From Botryotinia globosa (lineage: Eukaryota; Ascomycota; Leotiomycetes; Helotiales; Sclerotiniaceae), in contig RCSZ01000002.1 of the NCBI GenBank assembly GCA_014898425.1, positions 1,426,001-1,490,000 on the forward strand: a stretch of 64,000 nt of DNA, given 5' to 3'. Below are positions 45,609-56,990 of this stretch, in pieces; positions within the stretch are counted from its first letter, which is position 1, and the number at the start of each line of letters is the position of its first letter. The notes beneath the pieces were generated by a model. It saw only the letters and a program-made list of their open reading frames with translations, was not told the origin of the DNA and made no database searches. The position numbers were made by a program, and so were the translations under genes.

Positions 45609-48600
45609 TCATCGCAAGTACAGTACTTTATACTTGGGAAGCAAGAAGCTACTCGATAGAGCACCACTTGGTACTTGCTGTACTTGCTGTATTTGCTGTC
45701 TAAAAGTACCCTAGAAATGCCTAAATGGGAGAGTAAATTCACACTCGAGACATTTGATACCTCTCGAATGTTTCCTGGGCGATTTGGTTTCAAATAATAA
45801 AAATAAGTTTCTCAATGCTTCCTCCAAAATTCGACTTTTTAGCTTTTTTTTACAGCAAAAACTTGGCACAAGCGTCTCGAGATTACATACTTCGTACTTT
45901 TTTTTAATTTCGTTATGAGCCATGCCAGCCAGCATCATCATTCAAAACACGGAAAGAACCAGTCAGCGCCCATAAAGATGTCGTACCGAATATTGTGGAA
46001 TTTTACTACTTTAGTAAACTCGTGGCATCAGGGATCTATCGTAATTTGGAAAGCTATCTATTCTAGCTTCACGAGTACTAGCTAGCATGTGTTCGTAGTC
46101 ACTTTGAAGTTCGTACATGGCGTTTCCCCTCCAAATTCCTACTCGGTACTCTGTTGACTCCTGTCCGACTTGACCGTCTCTTCTATCCTGGCCTCTTCCT
46201 CATATTCATGTCTCTTTCAATACTTGAGCAATTGTCGCGAACTGCGCTTCTGGATTTGATAAGCTACACACATACTCCTTCGGTATATTGACGTGTCTGA
46301 AGTTCGGGGAATCAAAAGGATAAAACTTGATTATCCAATCAATTCGGGGATCTCGGAGAATATTTTCTTTTTTTCAGCCTTCCATTCCTTCCTTCCATCC
46401 GATTTGAACCCTAGTGAACCACGACGCTGGGAAGGCGGCATATATCTGATTATATATTTCCAACTATCCGGATTCCCCTGTATCTCTTGTTTCGGCCTTT
46501 TCCTTTCAATGCAACGCTGCCTCTGGGCCCCAACAGCTTATTCTTCCTGACCCTGCACATGAATAACACCCAAACTACCTGGATACCGGGCTAGACTTTC
46601 CTTTTCCATCACAACCTCACTATCATTGATTCCGAAAATGCTGCAGCTGCCCTTGGAGTATCCATCTAGGTAGAAACACCATCACTTTTTTCCTAGGCTT
46701 CAACCTATCTCACTACCCTTCACGTCTAATAACCCCAATTCATGTCTCGAAACCCTGTCAACCCCGTCTCCATTCCTAAACTTTCCAATATTGGACTCGG
46801 CACCTGGGCTAGTTCCATACTCATTCGATCAATCCCTCGGCATGCTTTCGATTATTTTAATGATCCACGAGCATCTATCATAATTCGCATCCTAAGCATT
46901 GCCTTTTCGCCTCATCCGGCGATCTCGGGTCCTAGCGTTGCGCCTGATCGACCAAAGCCCCCGGTATTTGAAGCTCAAAAGATTGCCCATATTCAATGTC
47001 CCATCGAGATCACTAACCTACCGTATCTGTTGCCTTGAAGAATGAAAAGGAAATTGATATTATTGATATTATTGACGCGTGTTATGATTTGGAGTGGATC
47101 TAGATGAGAGAGAGAGAGAGCGAGCGACCTGAACCTTTTTTGATCAACTGCATATCAGATTACATGACTGCAACTTACATATTGGCAGCAAATTCCCCTA
47201 CCGGAAAATAGATTCTCTCCCCACACTTTTATTATTATTTGAATCGCCATCTTTTTCCCTACTCTCATCCACCTGGTTGAATCGACTCTGTTACATAGAT
47301 TACTTGGACCGTGATCAAGAATTTCTCCACCACATCGTTCTATGTTTCAGAATTCGACCCTCTATAAAACGATTCACGGGATCCATCATCTCATTGGTCT
47401 TAACGAGTGATTGCGCTTGCTCTAGTTCCAGGTCTCCGCTTTCCAGCCAGCCACCGAGTACGTTGAGTTAAATTCAGAGCTACAACATACAGACTGAACA
47501 AGTTTTTTTCTTCTTTATCTCCAGACACCTCGGATACTAGCTCGTTTTGACCAGACAGTAGTCAACTTTGCAGGTGTTTCTATCTGGTACCGCCAACCCA
47601 CCGTACCTGGCAGTAGACAGACTTCACGAAGTGGCTGGTGCGAGGCAACATCTCGGAGCATTCCAGCTCAATTGATTGGTTACCGACACTCCCAATAATT
47701 CTCGACATACTTGAATCAGTCAAGTCAAACCCGGATCGTCAGGATAAAAGCACGGGGCCCCAGAATTTGGAATCACTTTAAAGGTCGCAAAGTCATACCA
47801 AAGTGTTAGACTTCTTGTTAGTATGACCGTCTTTTCGTATTTATCTAATCATCATCTGTCCATCCACCTAGGTCATCCGCTCCCATGGAATGGTTGAGAA
47901 CGAACCGGAATGAGTGAACAAATACGAAAATGGAGAGGTGTCGCTGTTGAAAGAGTCGGACGAACCAAAGCTTACTGTACTGTATCTGTAGTATCATCAC
48001 CGACCTTATTACTCGGCACTGTTAGTGCTATTAGTACTTTTGATAGCAAAGTTCCAATCCTTTAACTCAAAGGCTCCGTGTTTTGGCGAGGATCTTCACG
48101 GAACGTGTTGACTTTGGAGGTAGTGCAAAGCTTTTCCATTTTTGCATTTGCGCTATCGTACCGTCAAAAGGTAGATCCGGCACGGGCAACTAACTCCCTT
48201 CACCACCCAACATCATTTTGATTACCATATCACCAAATCAAAACCATCAACCTCTAACAGTACCGCACGTTCATTTTAGATTTAAACCCCAATCACGTCT
48301 ATCTAATATACGACTTTCTGGAGTGGTCAAATTGTGCTCGGAAGAACCGTAGCGGCCCTCTGGAAATTTGAGGAAGGAAGGAACTTGACAGTAACTTCTC
48401 CTTTTGTCACTCGATTCAAAAAGCTCCCCAAGCATGTCGCCATATTGACATTACCACTCCCCTTCAATCACATCAATCTTTACAACTCTGTTTCGACGTC
48501 ATTCTACTCAAATCCTCAAATTCAAAAATCTCGGAAAAGATTCATGTCAGGTGCTTGATCATTGGCCTCTCAAATCAAGCTATCAGTTCATGCAAAAGCA

Positions 48601-49795
48601 TTGGACATATCACCCATTCCCATATTGTAGACGAAACTGTTCACAGACCGTATCGACATTCACCATCTTCAAACATTTCCCCCCCAAAAGTAGAAAGGAT
48701 ACTTGATTGAATTTCTCAAATCCTCATATTTGGATTCGGTCCGAAGGTATCTTCCTATACTCACTCATACACACGGTCAAATCCTCATCCTCTTCGGCCA
48801 TTATCAGATTCGCATTTGATAGATTCCTAGGCAGTGACTTTGAAGATATATTTACATTATCAATCAATACACATTCTTCCACCCTCCTTCGAGTCTTCTA
48901 GCGCTTCTAGAAACTCGGAAGTGACAATTGAGGCGCTGTTGCAGGTCTTGGGTTGTCCATGAACCTGGTTTCCCCTCCGTCTCTCCTCACAACGTCAGAA
49001 TAACCTCAAAAGCAGCCCCTCCATAAAAATTACACGAAACCAACCAGCTAGCCACCAGTCAAAATCACGGCCAAGTTCCAATTCCCAAGGAAACTTTCAA
49101 CGTTTGTCACAGGCCGGGACATATTTTCAATCTGATACCCTAGTGATATTGTGCCTTACAAGCTAGATCTCACAGGGGACTTGCTTGTATCAGAAGTCAA
49201 GGATAGTCCTAGGAGCCAGTGAAGAGGTCTTTACCTTAGAAAGAAAGTCAATCAACACCTTATTTCCGCAATATTTCTATTCTCTCGAGTAGTCGAAACC
49301 ATCATTGATCATTCTAGCACGTACTCGGTCTTTCAGGGTGAACTTCATCTTATTATCGACCAAGTGCTAGAGTCAGTCACGTCAACTTTCTCATCTCTTC
49401 CTATATCTCCCTCCAACATCCTCCTCGACACCCAACAAAAAGTTTCCGACAACAATCCAAGGCTTGCTCGGGTTGGAAGCAAAAATAAATCTCAAATTTT
49501 CTTTCCCAAACTGCCGTATTCCAAAGCGCCAGGTAACTAAACCCTCTCGATCTATTGATCTGATGCACAGTGTTGACTGGGATATAGAGACAGCATATTT
49601 TAGTATCGAGGAATAAGAATATATAAAACGCGTCGAAATCGCGGCGAGAGGAACCTAATCAACCAACCATCAGGACCGAATCATCAAGCTGGCCAGCTCG
49701 CGCTCAACGCCATATTATTCGTGGGTGGCGCATCGATTGGATTAGTCGGCGGGAAGTACCTAGGTAGTTTGTATAGTACCGAGTAGGAGACGGCA

Positions 49796-51057
49796 ATGGA
49801 CGACAATAACCGTCGACGAAGGCAAAACGAGCCGCCATATCCCTCTCAGGATCCCAGATATACACCAGATCAGAGTCAAGCCCGTGGAATTCCAAATTCC
49901 ATACCGGATAGGTATCGTCCCGGAGGGACAGGGTCGCCATCAATGAGCCGTGGAGTTGGACAAGCCTCAGCATATTCGTATGGTGGCTACGAGCCAACCT
50001 CGAATTTTTCGACAGGAATTCCTCCAAATCCCATGCAATACCCCTCCAATTACCCTTCGGATCAAAGACAACAGCAAGGCTTCTCGGATTACAATACTGG
50101 GTTGATGTACCCCAATAACGTCACACAACAAACTCCACAAAATAATATTTATGATGGTTCGCAATTTCAGGGACGGCAACCTGCATCAATGCAAATGATA
50201 CCCGATGTGGCTGCCCCTTTCATCCAAAATGACCCAACAAGTACCCCGGCAACTCAAAATTATGCTTCCTCGAACTCGTCTACCCCTTATCAACAACATC
50301 AGCAAAGCCCAGGAGACCGCACCACGTTGATCCAACAATCATATTCTGGATCCGTAGGACTAGGCGCAATGGCTCAAGCACCAGGAACGGCCGATGGTGT
50401 GGACGCCGGAAACCTGCAGCCCCAAAATCCACATGTGATGGAAGAAGCCTATTCGACTTACCAGACTGCTCTCAAGCAGATCTTCAAAAATATTATTGAT
50501 CTCCGTCTTGCAGAAGCAGGCTCTTCTTTACTTGAAGTTTCTGAGTGGCTACTAGGACACGTAACGGAGTTGGGTGAGTTAATATTTCCTCTGTTCAACC
50601 TCATTCACTAATAGTTTCTGATGAAGGCCTCACTATAGATGAAGCTGCGCTTCATGCCGATCGCATTCAACTATGGAACGAATTTAACGCGGCATGGTTA
50701 AGCATTTTCACCAGACAACACGACTTTCTTGAATCCGGGCAGCGAAAACAGGAACAGCAAACGCTCATGTCCTTGGATTTCATTAACAAAATGGGAACCA
50801 ACTTGACGCGACTGTGCGATTCGGTCGAGAAATATGGTTTGGTGGATTATCAATATGGAGTTGGAGAGTCGCAAATTATTGATAGTAAGTTTAAAACAGC
50901 GTCAGAGATCGTAATAATCGTTGATTTATCTAACAATAATACCTTAGTTCTTTTGAGCTGCCAAAAACTCCAAGAAGAACTCGAAGCGTCTGGAGCCTCT
51001 AGCGGAGGCGCATCCTCATCGATCGCAAACTCCAACGTCGGTCGTGCGCCACCATGA
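49796..51057 (+). CDS. Glutamine/proline-rich protein with C-terminal helical domain, function unknown
   Basis: 381 residues from exons 49796..50573, 50627..50884 and 50948..51057. I do not recognise the family. The first ~210 residues are rich in Gln, Pro, Asn, Ser and Tyr and probably disordered. The C-terminal half looks folded and helical: YSTYQTALKQIFKNIIDLRL, SSLLEVSEWLLGHVTELGL and ALHADRIQLWNEFNAAWLSI. It ends with a Ser/Gly-rich tail (SGASSGGASSSIANSN). Intron 1 has two in-frame acceptors 12 nt apart (TAG at 50614, AAG at 50626); I used the second. The gene is preceded by more than 3 kb of C/T-rich sequence without genes, which could be a long leader. Low-complexity plus helical make-up suggests a regulator or adaptor, but that is a guess. 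Confidence 0.8.
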
Positions 51058-53736
51058 TAGCATTTTATCTTGTTTTACCATATTTCACTTCTGTTCTCTT
51101 CTACTTTGAAAAGTTTTGTTTTCATATACCACTGTAGAGCATAAACTTGCATCCTTTTTTCCTTGGGCGTTTTCTTCTTTTACAAATCCTTCACCCTGTT
51201 TCATTGACATCAAGATTTGACTTTCTTCTTTTCCTACTAATCAGGATCACTTTCATGTGGACCGTATACATGGGTGGGAACCTTGATTTGTCAATTTGGT
51301 GTTGGTGGTTCTCTGCATGCATGAGGTGAAGGGATTGGTCACTGGTGGACTATTTGCGGGTGGGCGGCATTCTGATTTTTCGATGAAGCTACGTTTCAAT
51401 GTTTCTACGCGCAATGCTTCTTTTATTACGATGTTTGTATGATGAAAAGGAAAGGAAGGTGGGAATTCAGGTTCTGGTTCGCAAATTTTGGTTGGGAATA
51501 CTTGGGAGGCTTATATGAATGATATGGATGTGTTTTAGCGTGTCTGTTTTATTTCATATTGTATTATTGTACGATGTAGTTTACTAGAGCTGCCGTTCAA
51601 TGGGAGGGCTTCTAGGCTCGAATAGTTGCTTGGGAGTATGATTGATTGTATTTAAGGGGGGCTACTAGGCTCACAATTAAGGGACAGCATGGAATCGGGA
51701 TTCCAGATGGACTTCTAGGTCCGGAACTGAAGGAACGAATTTTAGGTTGGGTGTATGAAATTTTTTAGGGCGATCGTATGAATGGATTATATATCTATTA
51801 GGGTATTGAGGAAAGTAAGCCATATCTTCCAGGGTATGAAGGCAAGGATTTGCAATGAATCAGCATGCGTGTGGATACGCCGAAGAGACGAGTGCCTGCC
51901 GGGGGAAAAAGGAGTGGATTCTTTGAAGCGAGAAGGAGGGGTGGGAGCAGTGCGCCAATGAATTGCGGAAAGATAGTGTATATTTGTATTGTAAATGAAT
52001 AATATCTTCCACAAAAAACCATTCTGTAAATGGATGCAGCCTTTTTAGTAGTATCTCGCGATGATGATTTTGTCTTGCGGGTTTTAAATATCTCGTAGCT
52101 TGGCAAGCATCAGGTCGGACATAAGAACATGTGAGTTTACATCGAAATGTGTGTGGAGAGAAAGCCGGATCTAGATTCGTATCCAGATCTGCCAAAGAAA
52201 TCTCAAAATATGACATGACATGGATGTATGGATTGATGTGTAGCGGTGGCTGAGCTGCATTAGACGTGCATAATGCGGGATGCATGCGGGAGGATGCGGA
52301 TGTAGGTGTATTGTAGGATTCGGATAGACGGAGACGCGGGTATGCGGTCTGAGGTATGGATGATGGATGGTGAGGCTGTGGTAAACAGGGTTGATTTTTG
52401 TGGTGTGGTGTGGTGCTATGTATATATGTATGTATATATGTATGTATATATGTATGTATATATGTATGTATGTATGTGATAGATTTGTTTGAAGATTTGG
52501 GGTTTTGGGGTTTTGAGTGGAAATTATGAGGATATAGATGTAGGTGAGGGTTTGGGGGTAGGGCTTGGAGGGATATAAAGGGTTTAAAAGCTGAGGATGA
52601 TAAGGCGGTATTGACTTAGAAGATGCTGTGGGTGGGTGTTAATTGAGTTGAGCCGAGTTGAGTTGAGCCGGATGGAATTGGATTGGGTTGAGTTGGGCTG
52701 CAGTGAGGTGAGATTGAACGAACGAATTCAAGATGATGGATTATTGTCTTTGATATCGATAATCGAGCATGCCAACGAAATTACATTACATTTGATTCTG
52801 GGATTAAGACGGGAAAGAGAGCCGACATGGACTGGGTAGATAATCTTGGGTTGTATTGTGGCTGACGATGGGTGTGGATGGTGGGAGTGAGATGTGCGGG
52901 CAGTGAGGAGAAGTGAGGCTGGATGAGGCTGGATGGAGATCGACGGCATGGATGATGATGGTGAAGGGAGTGGAGAAGGGAAGCGAGAAAAGGGGGTAGG
53001 GCTGGGATTGCTTATTGGAGGGGTGGCGATGTGATGTTGTTTTATACGCATGGACGGTGATATATTGTCAGCTTTGTTTTGTTTATTGGTGTCTAATGCC
53101 CATGCGATGATCGATTGCTAGCAATAGTTGGCTGCAGTAGGGATTGGATGGATGAAAGGAAAGGAAAGCAGAGACTGTGTAGATGGATGGGGTATGAGAT
53201 TAAAGAGGTGCAGATTGAAGTCATTAGTGTGTAGTCAATAGTCAGCGTGGGGTTAACTGGGGTATATGTAGGGTGATAAATATAGATTTGTTTCGAATAG
53301 GAAGGTGGGTTTTGATTGGCAGGAAAGATTCTTGAGCTGTTGGGTGCATGCATGGGTTTTGAAAAAATAAAAATGTAGGTAACGTGGGTTTTAAGACTGT
53401 TGTATTGGTAAGAATAGATATGAAGGGATGTTCGCGTTCGTATAATGGTCCTGGTATCATGGATGCACTTGCTATTTTGAGGACTGGAGACTATGTGAAA
53501 AGTTGATGTTGTATTGGACTGGTTTATGATTTGGTATGCTTACCCGTCAAGCTGACTTGCTCAAAATCGGGGCTACTGAAATGCCTGATGATGTTGGTGT
53601 TTGAAGTATGTATCTTCGAATATAACTGGGTATTTATTCAATTCTTATGTTTCTTACATGATGAGTCTCGAGCCCATAGACAAGCCATCGGAAACCCAAA
53701 CACCATATGTATTGATACAATGAAATACATATACAA
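51058..53736. other. Gene-poor interval with simple repeats
   Basis: No protein or RNA gene can be supported in 2.7 kb. 52300-53400 is strongly G-rich on the plus strand, thus C/T-rich on the minus strand. It holds a 12-bp tandem repeat (52418-52477), and 52638-52715 is a loose TTGAG/GGATT pentamer run. Minus-strand frames (51860-52285 and others) lack any recognisable content. A non-coding minus-strand transcript is possible. Confidence 0.5.
52418..52477. repeat. 12-bp tandem repeat ATGTATATATGT, 5 units
   Basis: Four exact copies and a fifth with one difference. Simple repeat. Confidence 0.95.
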
Positions 53737-54781
53737 CTATCTCTTGACCCAGGCAGGCATCTTTCTGGCCTTGACATGACCTGGCTTCTTTCTCTCCACT
53801 TTTCTTGGATCACGAGTTACACATCCGGCTGAAGATATGTTAGTGTACTATCCTTAAGTACTGCCCCCTCTCGATAAATAGGGGGAGGTTAATGTAAAAA
53901 GCTTCGAAGAACTTACCTCTTCGTAACGCAGGCTTCAAAGCCGGTTCGTGTGAAAGTAAAGCCTTCCCCACTGCCAACGTCAAAGCTTCTGCTTGCCCTG
54001 TAGTTCCACCTCCGCTAACCAGGGCCCAAAGATTGTACTTATCAATCCTATCCGTAGCCTTCAAAGCCCAGATAGCACTTTCTCTGTCATGATGTCTACC
54101 AAAAGCCTCCGCGAGTGTTTTCCCATTAATAAGTACCTCCCCCGTACCCTCTACCAAGTAAGCTCTCGCCGTAGACGATTTCCTCCTTCCGACTCCTAGT
54201 GCCCGTCCATATTGATCGATGGGTATAGATTTTGCGACGTTCTCATGCGGGTTTATATCTCGTTTGTACCTATCCATAGCCTCCTTCACATCTGGGGGCA
54301 TCACTGATGGATGGATGTGATTTAGTCGATGTAGTGTCTCCACAATCTTATGATATTTTGATGACCGTACTCCCTCTCCAGTCTGGTCTCTATATTCCAT
54401 AAGAGACCTCCATGCCACACGCGGCGCCTCTCCTGGTTGCACAACAGGAAGTTTCGAGTATTTGAGTAGGAGGTTTTGCAATTGGAGAAGATTGTCGGTA
54501 TATGACGGCTGGGCCGTGAAATATGATGGCGAGTATGGAACTAGACGCGCGAAGAATTTCGGTGACTCTTGCGATCCATTTTCCCCTCTTCCTCCCTCAT
54601 CTGGAAAGTTTATTTCTGGGGCCGCAATGCTGTCTCGAAGTTGTGAAGTGGTTGTGAAGGATTTCGAGGGCGAGGTGAGAGGAATTCGATTTCGGAGTAG
54701 TGATCTTGGGATGGTTGATTGGGTGGAAGAGGCACATCTAAGACCTTCCCTTAGGCTTGCGGGAAGCCATGATGTCTTCAT
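53737..54781 (-). CDS. mrps9: Mitochondrial small-subunit ribosomal protein uS9m
   Basis: Component of the mitochondrial ribosome small subunit. Exons: complement(53737..53828, 53917..54781), 318 residues. The N-terminus is basic and Ser/Thr-rich without acids at first, as in mitochondrial presequences. The S9 core is at the C-terminus: [70 protein letters not shown] and [20 protein letters not shown]. The last residues KR reach the decoding site in known S9 proteins. The intron has a clear ACACTAAC branch site. The gene is divergent from eEF1B-gamma, with a 232-bp shared promoter region. Confidence 0.95.
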
Positions 54782-55013
54782 ATTGAAGAGGGAACTAAGT
54801 CGTGGACTTCTAGGAGCGTTTACCCTTTGAATCGACCTTCGTAAACTTTGGATTCGATATCTCGATTTTCCCGCATCAGCTGATTTTGGTTCTAGGCCCG
54901 ATTAAGACTAGCTTTACCGTACCCCTCTGCCCACCACAAATTTTCGAGAAGATGCATCTCACGAAAACTTTCCTTCTTCCATCCAAATCAATAAACTTTG
55001 AATCAACGCAAAG

Positions 55014-56572
55014 ATGGCTTTCGGAACTCTTTACACTTACCCAGTATGTATATACATTTATTTAGCAGTCTCTGCTACATTGTCTGCAAACGAATAGTTC
55101 TATGTAACTTCTGCTAACCCTATGTTTTTATAGGGCAACCCCCGCTCAACTGCCATTCGTGCAGTTGCAAAGGCCAACAACATCGAGCTCGACATCGTTG
55201 AGACCGAGCCAGCTAAGGGAGTCTCTGAGGATTACCTCAAGATCAACAAGCTCGGCAAAGTCCCAACTTTCGTTGGTGCTGACGGCTTCACCCTCCACGA
55301 GGCCATTGCCATCGCTATCTATGGTATGTTTACATCCCACTTCACCCCACTTTGTTTCGCACAAATTTGCACCAACTCTACCTTCCACATACTTTCCTGT
55401 GTAATGATGAAAAAAATGTCATACAGTTATCCCTGTCTTAATCATTCTATGTTGATCTTTATTAATTAGACTCTGAACACTATCTTTGAATTTTTATCTT
55501 GCATTTGCTTTGTTTTATGAGTCACCAGCTTACAAGATTTACAGTCACCTCCCAAAACGAGAAGACCACCCTCCTCGGTAAGACCAAGCAAGACTATGCT
55601 TCTATCTTGAAGTGGATGTCTTTCTTCAACTCTGAGGTCCTCACATCCCTCGGTGGTTGGTTCCGTCCTCTCATTGGCCGTGACCCATACAACAAAAAGA
55701 ACGTCGATGATGCTATCAAGGCCACTGCCAAGTGCGTCTCCGTCATCGAGGAGCACCTCTTGAACAACACCTACCTCGCCGGTGAGCGTATCACTCTTGC
55801 CGATTTGTTCGCCGCTGGTATTATCTCCCGTGGTTTCCAATTCTTCTTCGACAAGAAGTGGAGAGCTGAGAACCCAAACACTGCCCGTTGGTATGCCACC
55901 GTCTACAACCAGCCAATCTACTCCGCTGTTGTTGACCCTCTCGCTTTGATCGACGAGCCAACCCTCAAGAACCAAGCACCAAAGAAGGCTGAGGCACCAA
56001 AGGCCGAGAAGCCAAAGAAGGAGGCTGCTAAGCCAAAGGCTAAGGAAGTCGAGGAGGAGGAAGAGGAGGCCCCAGCTGCACCAAAGCCAAAGCACCCTCT
56101 CGAGGCTTTGCCAAAGTCCACCATTCCTCTCGATGAGTGGAAGCGTCAATACTCTAACCAAGAGACCCCTGATGCCCTCAAGTGGTTCTGGGAGAACTAC
56201 AACGCTGAGGAATACTCCTTGTGGGCTGTTGACTACAAGTACAATGATGAGCTTACTCAAGTCTTCATGACCTCCAACCTGATCGGTGGTTTCTTCGCCC
56301 GTCTTGAGGCTTCCCGTAAGTACATCTTCGGATGTGCTTCCGTCTACGGTTCCACCGACGACAGCATCATCAAGGGTGCTTTCGTCATCCGTGGCCAAGA
56401 GGCTCTCCCAGCTTTCGATGTCGCCCCTGACTATGAGAGCTACGAGTTCACCAAGCTTGATGCTAGCAAGCCAGAGGACAGAGAGTTCGTCAACGAGCAA
56501 TGGACTTGGGAGAAGCCACTTGTCGTTAACGGCAAGGAGTACCCATGGGCTGACGGAAAGGTCTTCAAGTAA
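55014..56572 (+). CDS. Translation elongation factor eEF1B gamma subunit
   Basis: Subunit of the nucleotide exchange complex that reloads eEF1A with GTP. Exons 55014..55043, 55134..55323 and 55545..56572 give 415 residues. The first exon has only ten codons. GST-like N-domain (YTYPGNPRSTAIR ... GKVPTFVG) and C-domain (YLAGERITLADLF) are followed by a Lys/Ala/Glu-rich linker and the conserved EF1G domain (LDEWKRQYSN ... WALKWFW-type region, NLIGGFFARLEASRKYIFG). It ends WADGKVFK. The codon choice is strongly C-ending, as expected for a highly expressed gene. This bias also creates a 344-codon open frame on the opposite strand, which is not a gene. Confidence 0.96.
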
Positions 56573-56990
56573 ATCATTACTTCAAGATGTTTCAATTTTC
56601 AAAATGATTTTAGCGCTGATTAGGGTTAACGTGTAATGAACAATCATAACGTGTGGGAGGATAAATGAAAACGAGTTAAATGGAGATCGTTATTGGTATT
56701 ACTAGCTTAACGTTTATGCAACAATGCAATCTAAGTTCACTACCATGCCACTATACATTGAATGCCAAAGTAAACGCCATTTAATGCTGTGATGCCTTAT
56801 GTTATCCTGATGACCCACCACCTATACATAAGCCCCAGAAGGATGTTTAAAGAGGGTATCATAAAGAAAGGAAAGTACCAAGTGATCTTGATGTCATGAA
56901 GTTTCTACCACTCAGTGTTAATGATCACACTGTCATACTTAACTTGAGTTAATCAACTTACCAGTAGTAGAAAGCGGTTAATGGACAAAA
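56573..56990. other. Convergent intergenic spacer
   Basis: 418 bp between the 3' ends of eEF1B-gamma and the HAD protein. I see nothing else in it. Confidence 0.4.

Larger units (their letters stand above)
37709..49795. other. 12-kb gene-poor domain
   Basis: I find no protein gene that I can support in this stretch. It contains a 5S rRNA gene (39146-39264), a tRNA-Thr gene (39745-39836) and several simple repeats. From roughly 38.4 to 45.9 kb the plus strand tends to be G-rich and C-poor. From roughly 46 to 49.7 kb it is C/T-rich, like untranslated leaders of fungal mRNAs. The frames in it (for example 43318-43743 minus, 46742-47038 plus) have no motif or intron logic. Long leaders or non-coding transcripts are an inference. 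Confidence 0.6.

Noticed and set aside
46742..47038. 98-codon plus-strand frame starting in C/T-rich sequence
   Set aside because: Could be an upstream frame in a leader, but the translation shows no family and nothing else supports it.
51860..52285. 141-codon minus-strand frame
   Set aside because: Low-information translation in a G-skewed region; no domain recognised.
53430..53465. tRNA-like start (TTCGTATAATGGTCCTGG) with an A-box look
   Set aside because: No B-box, no acceptor pairing and no anticodon arm follow; at most a fragment.
55466..56500. 344-codon open frame on the minus strand
   Set aside because: It is antisense to eEF1B-gamma exon 3 and results from that gene's C-ending codon bias; the Leu/Val/Ser/Trp-rich translation has no family match.
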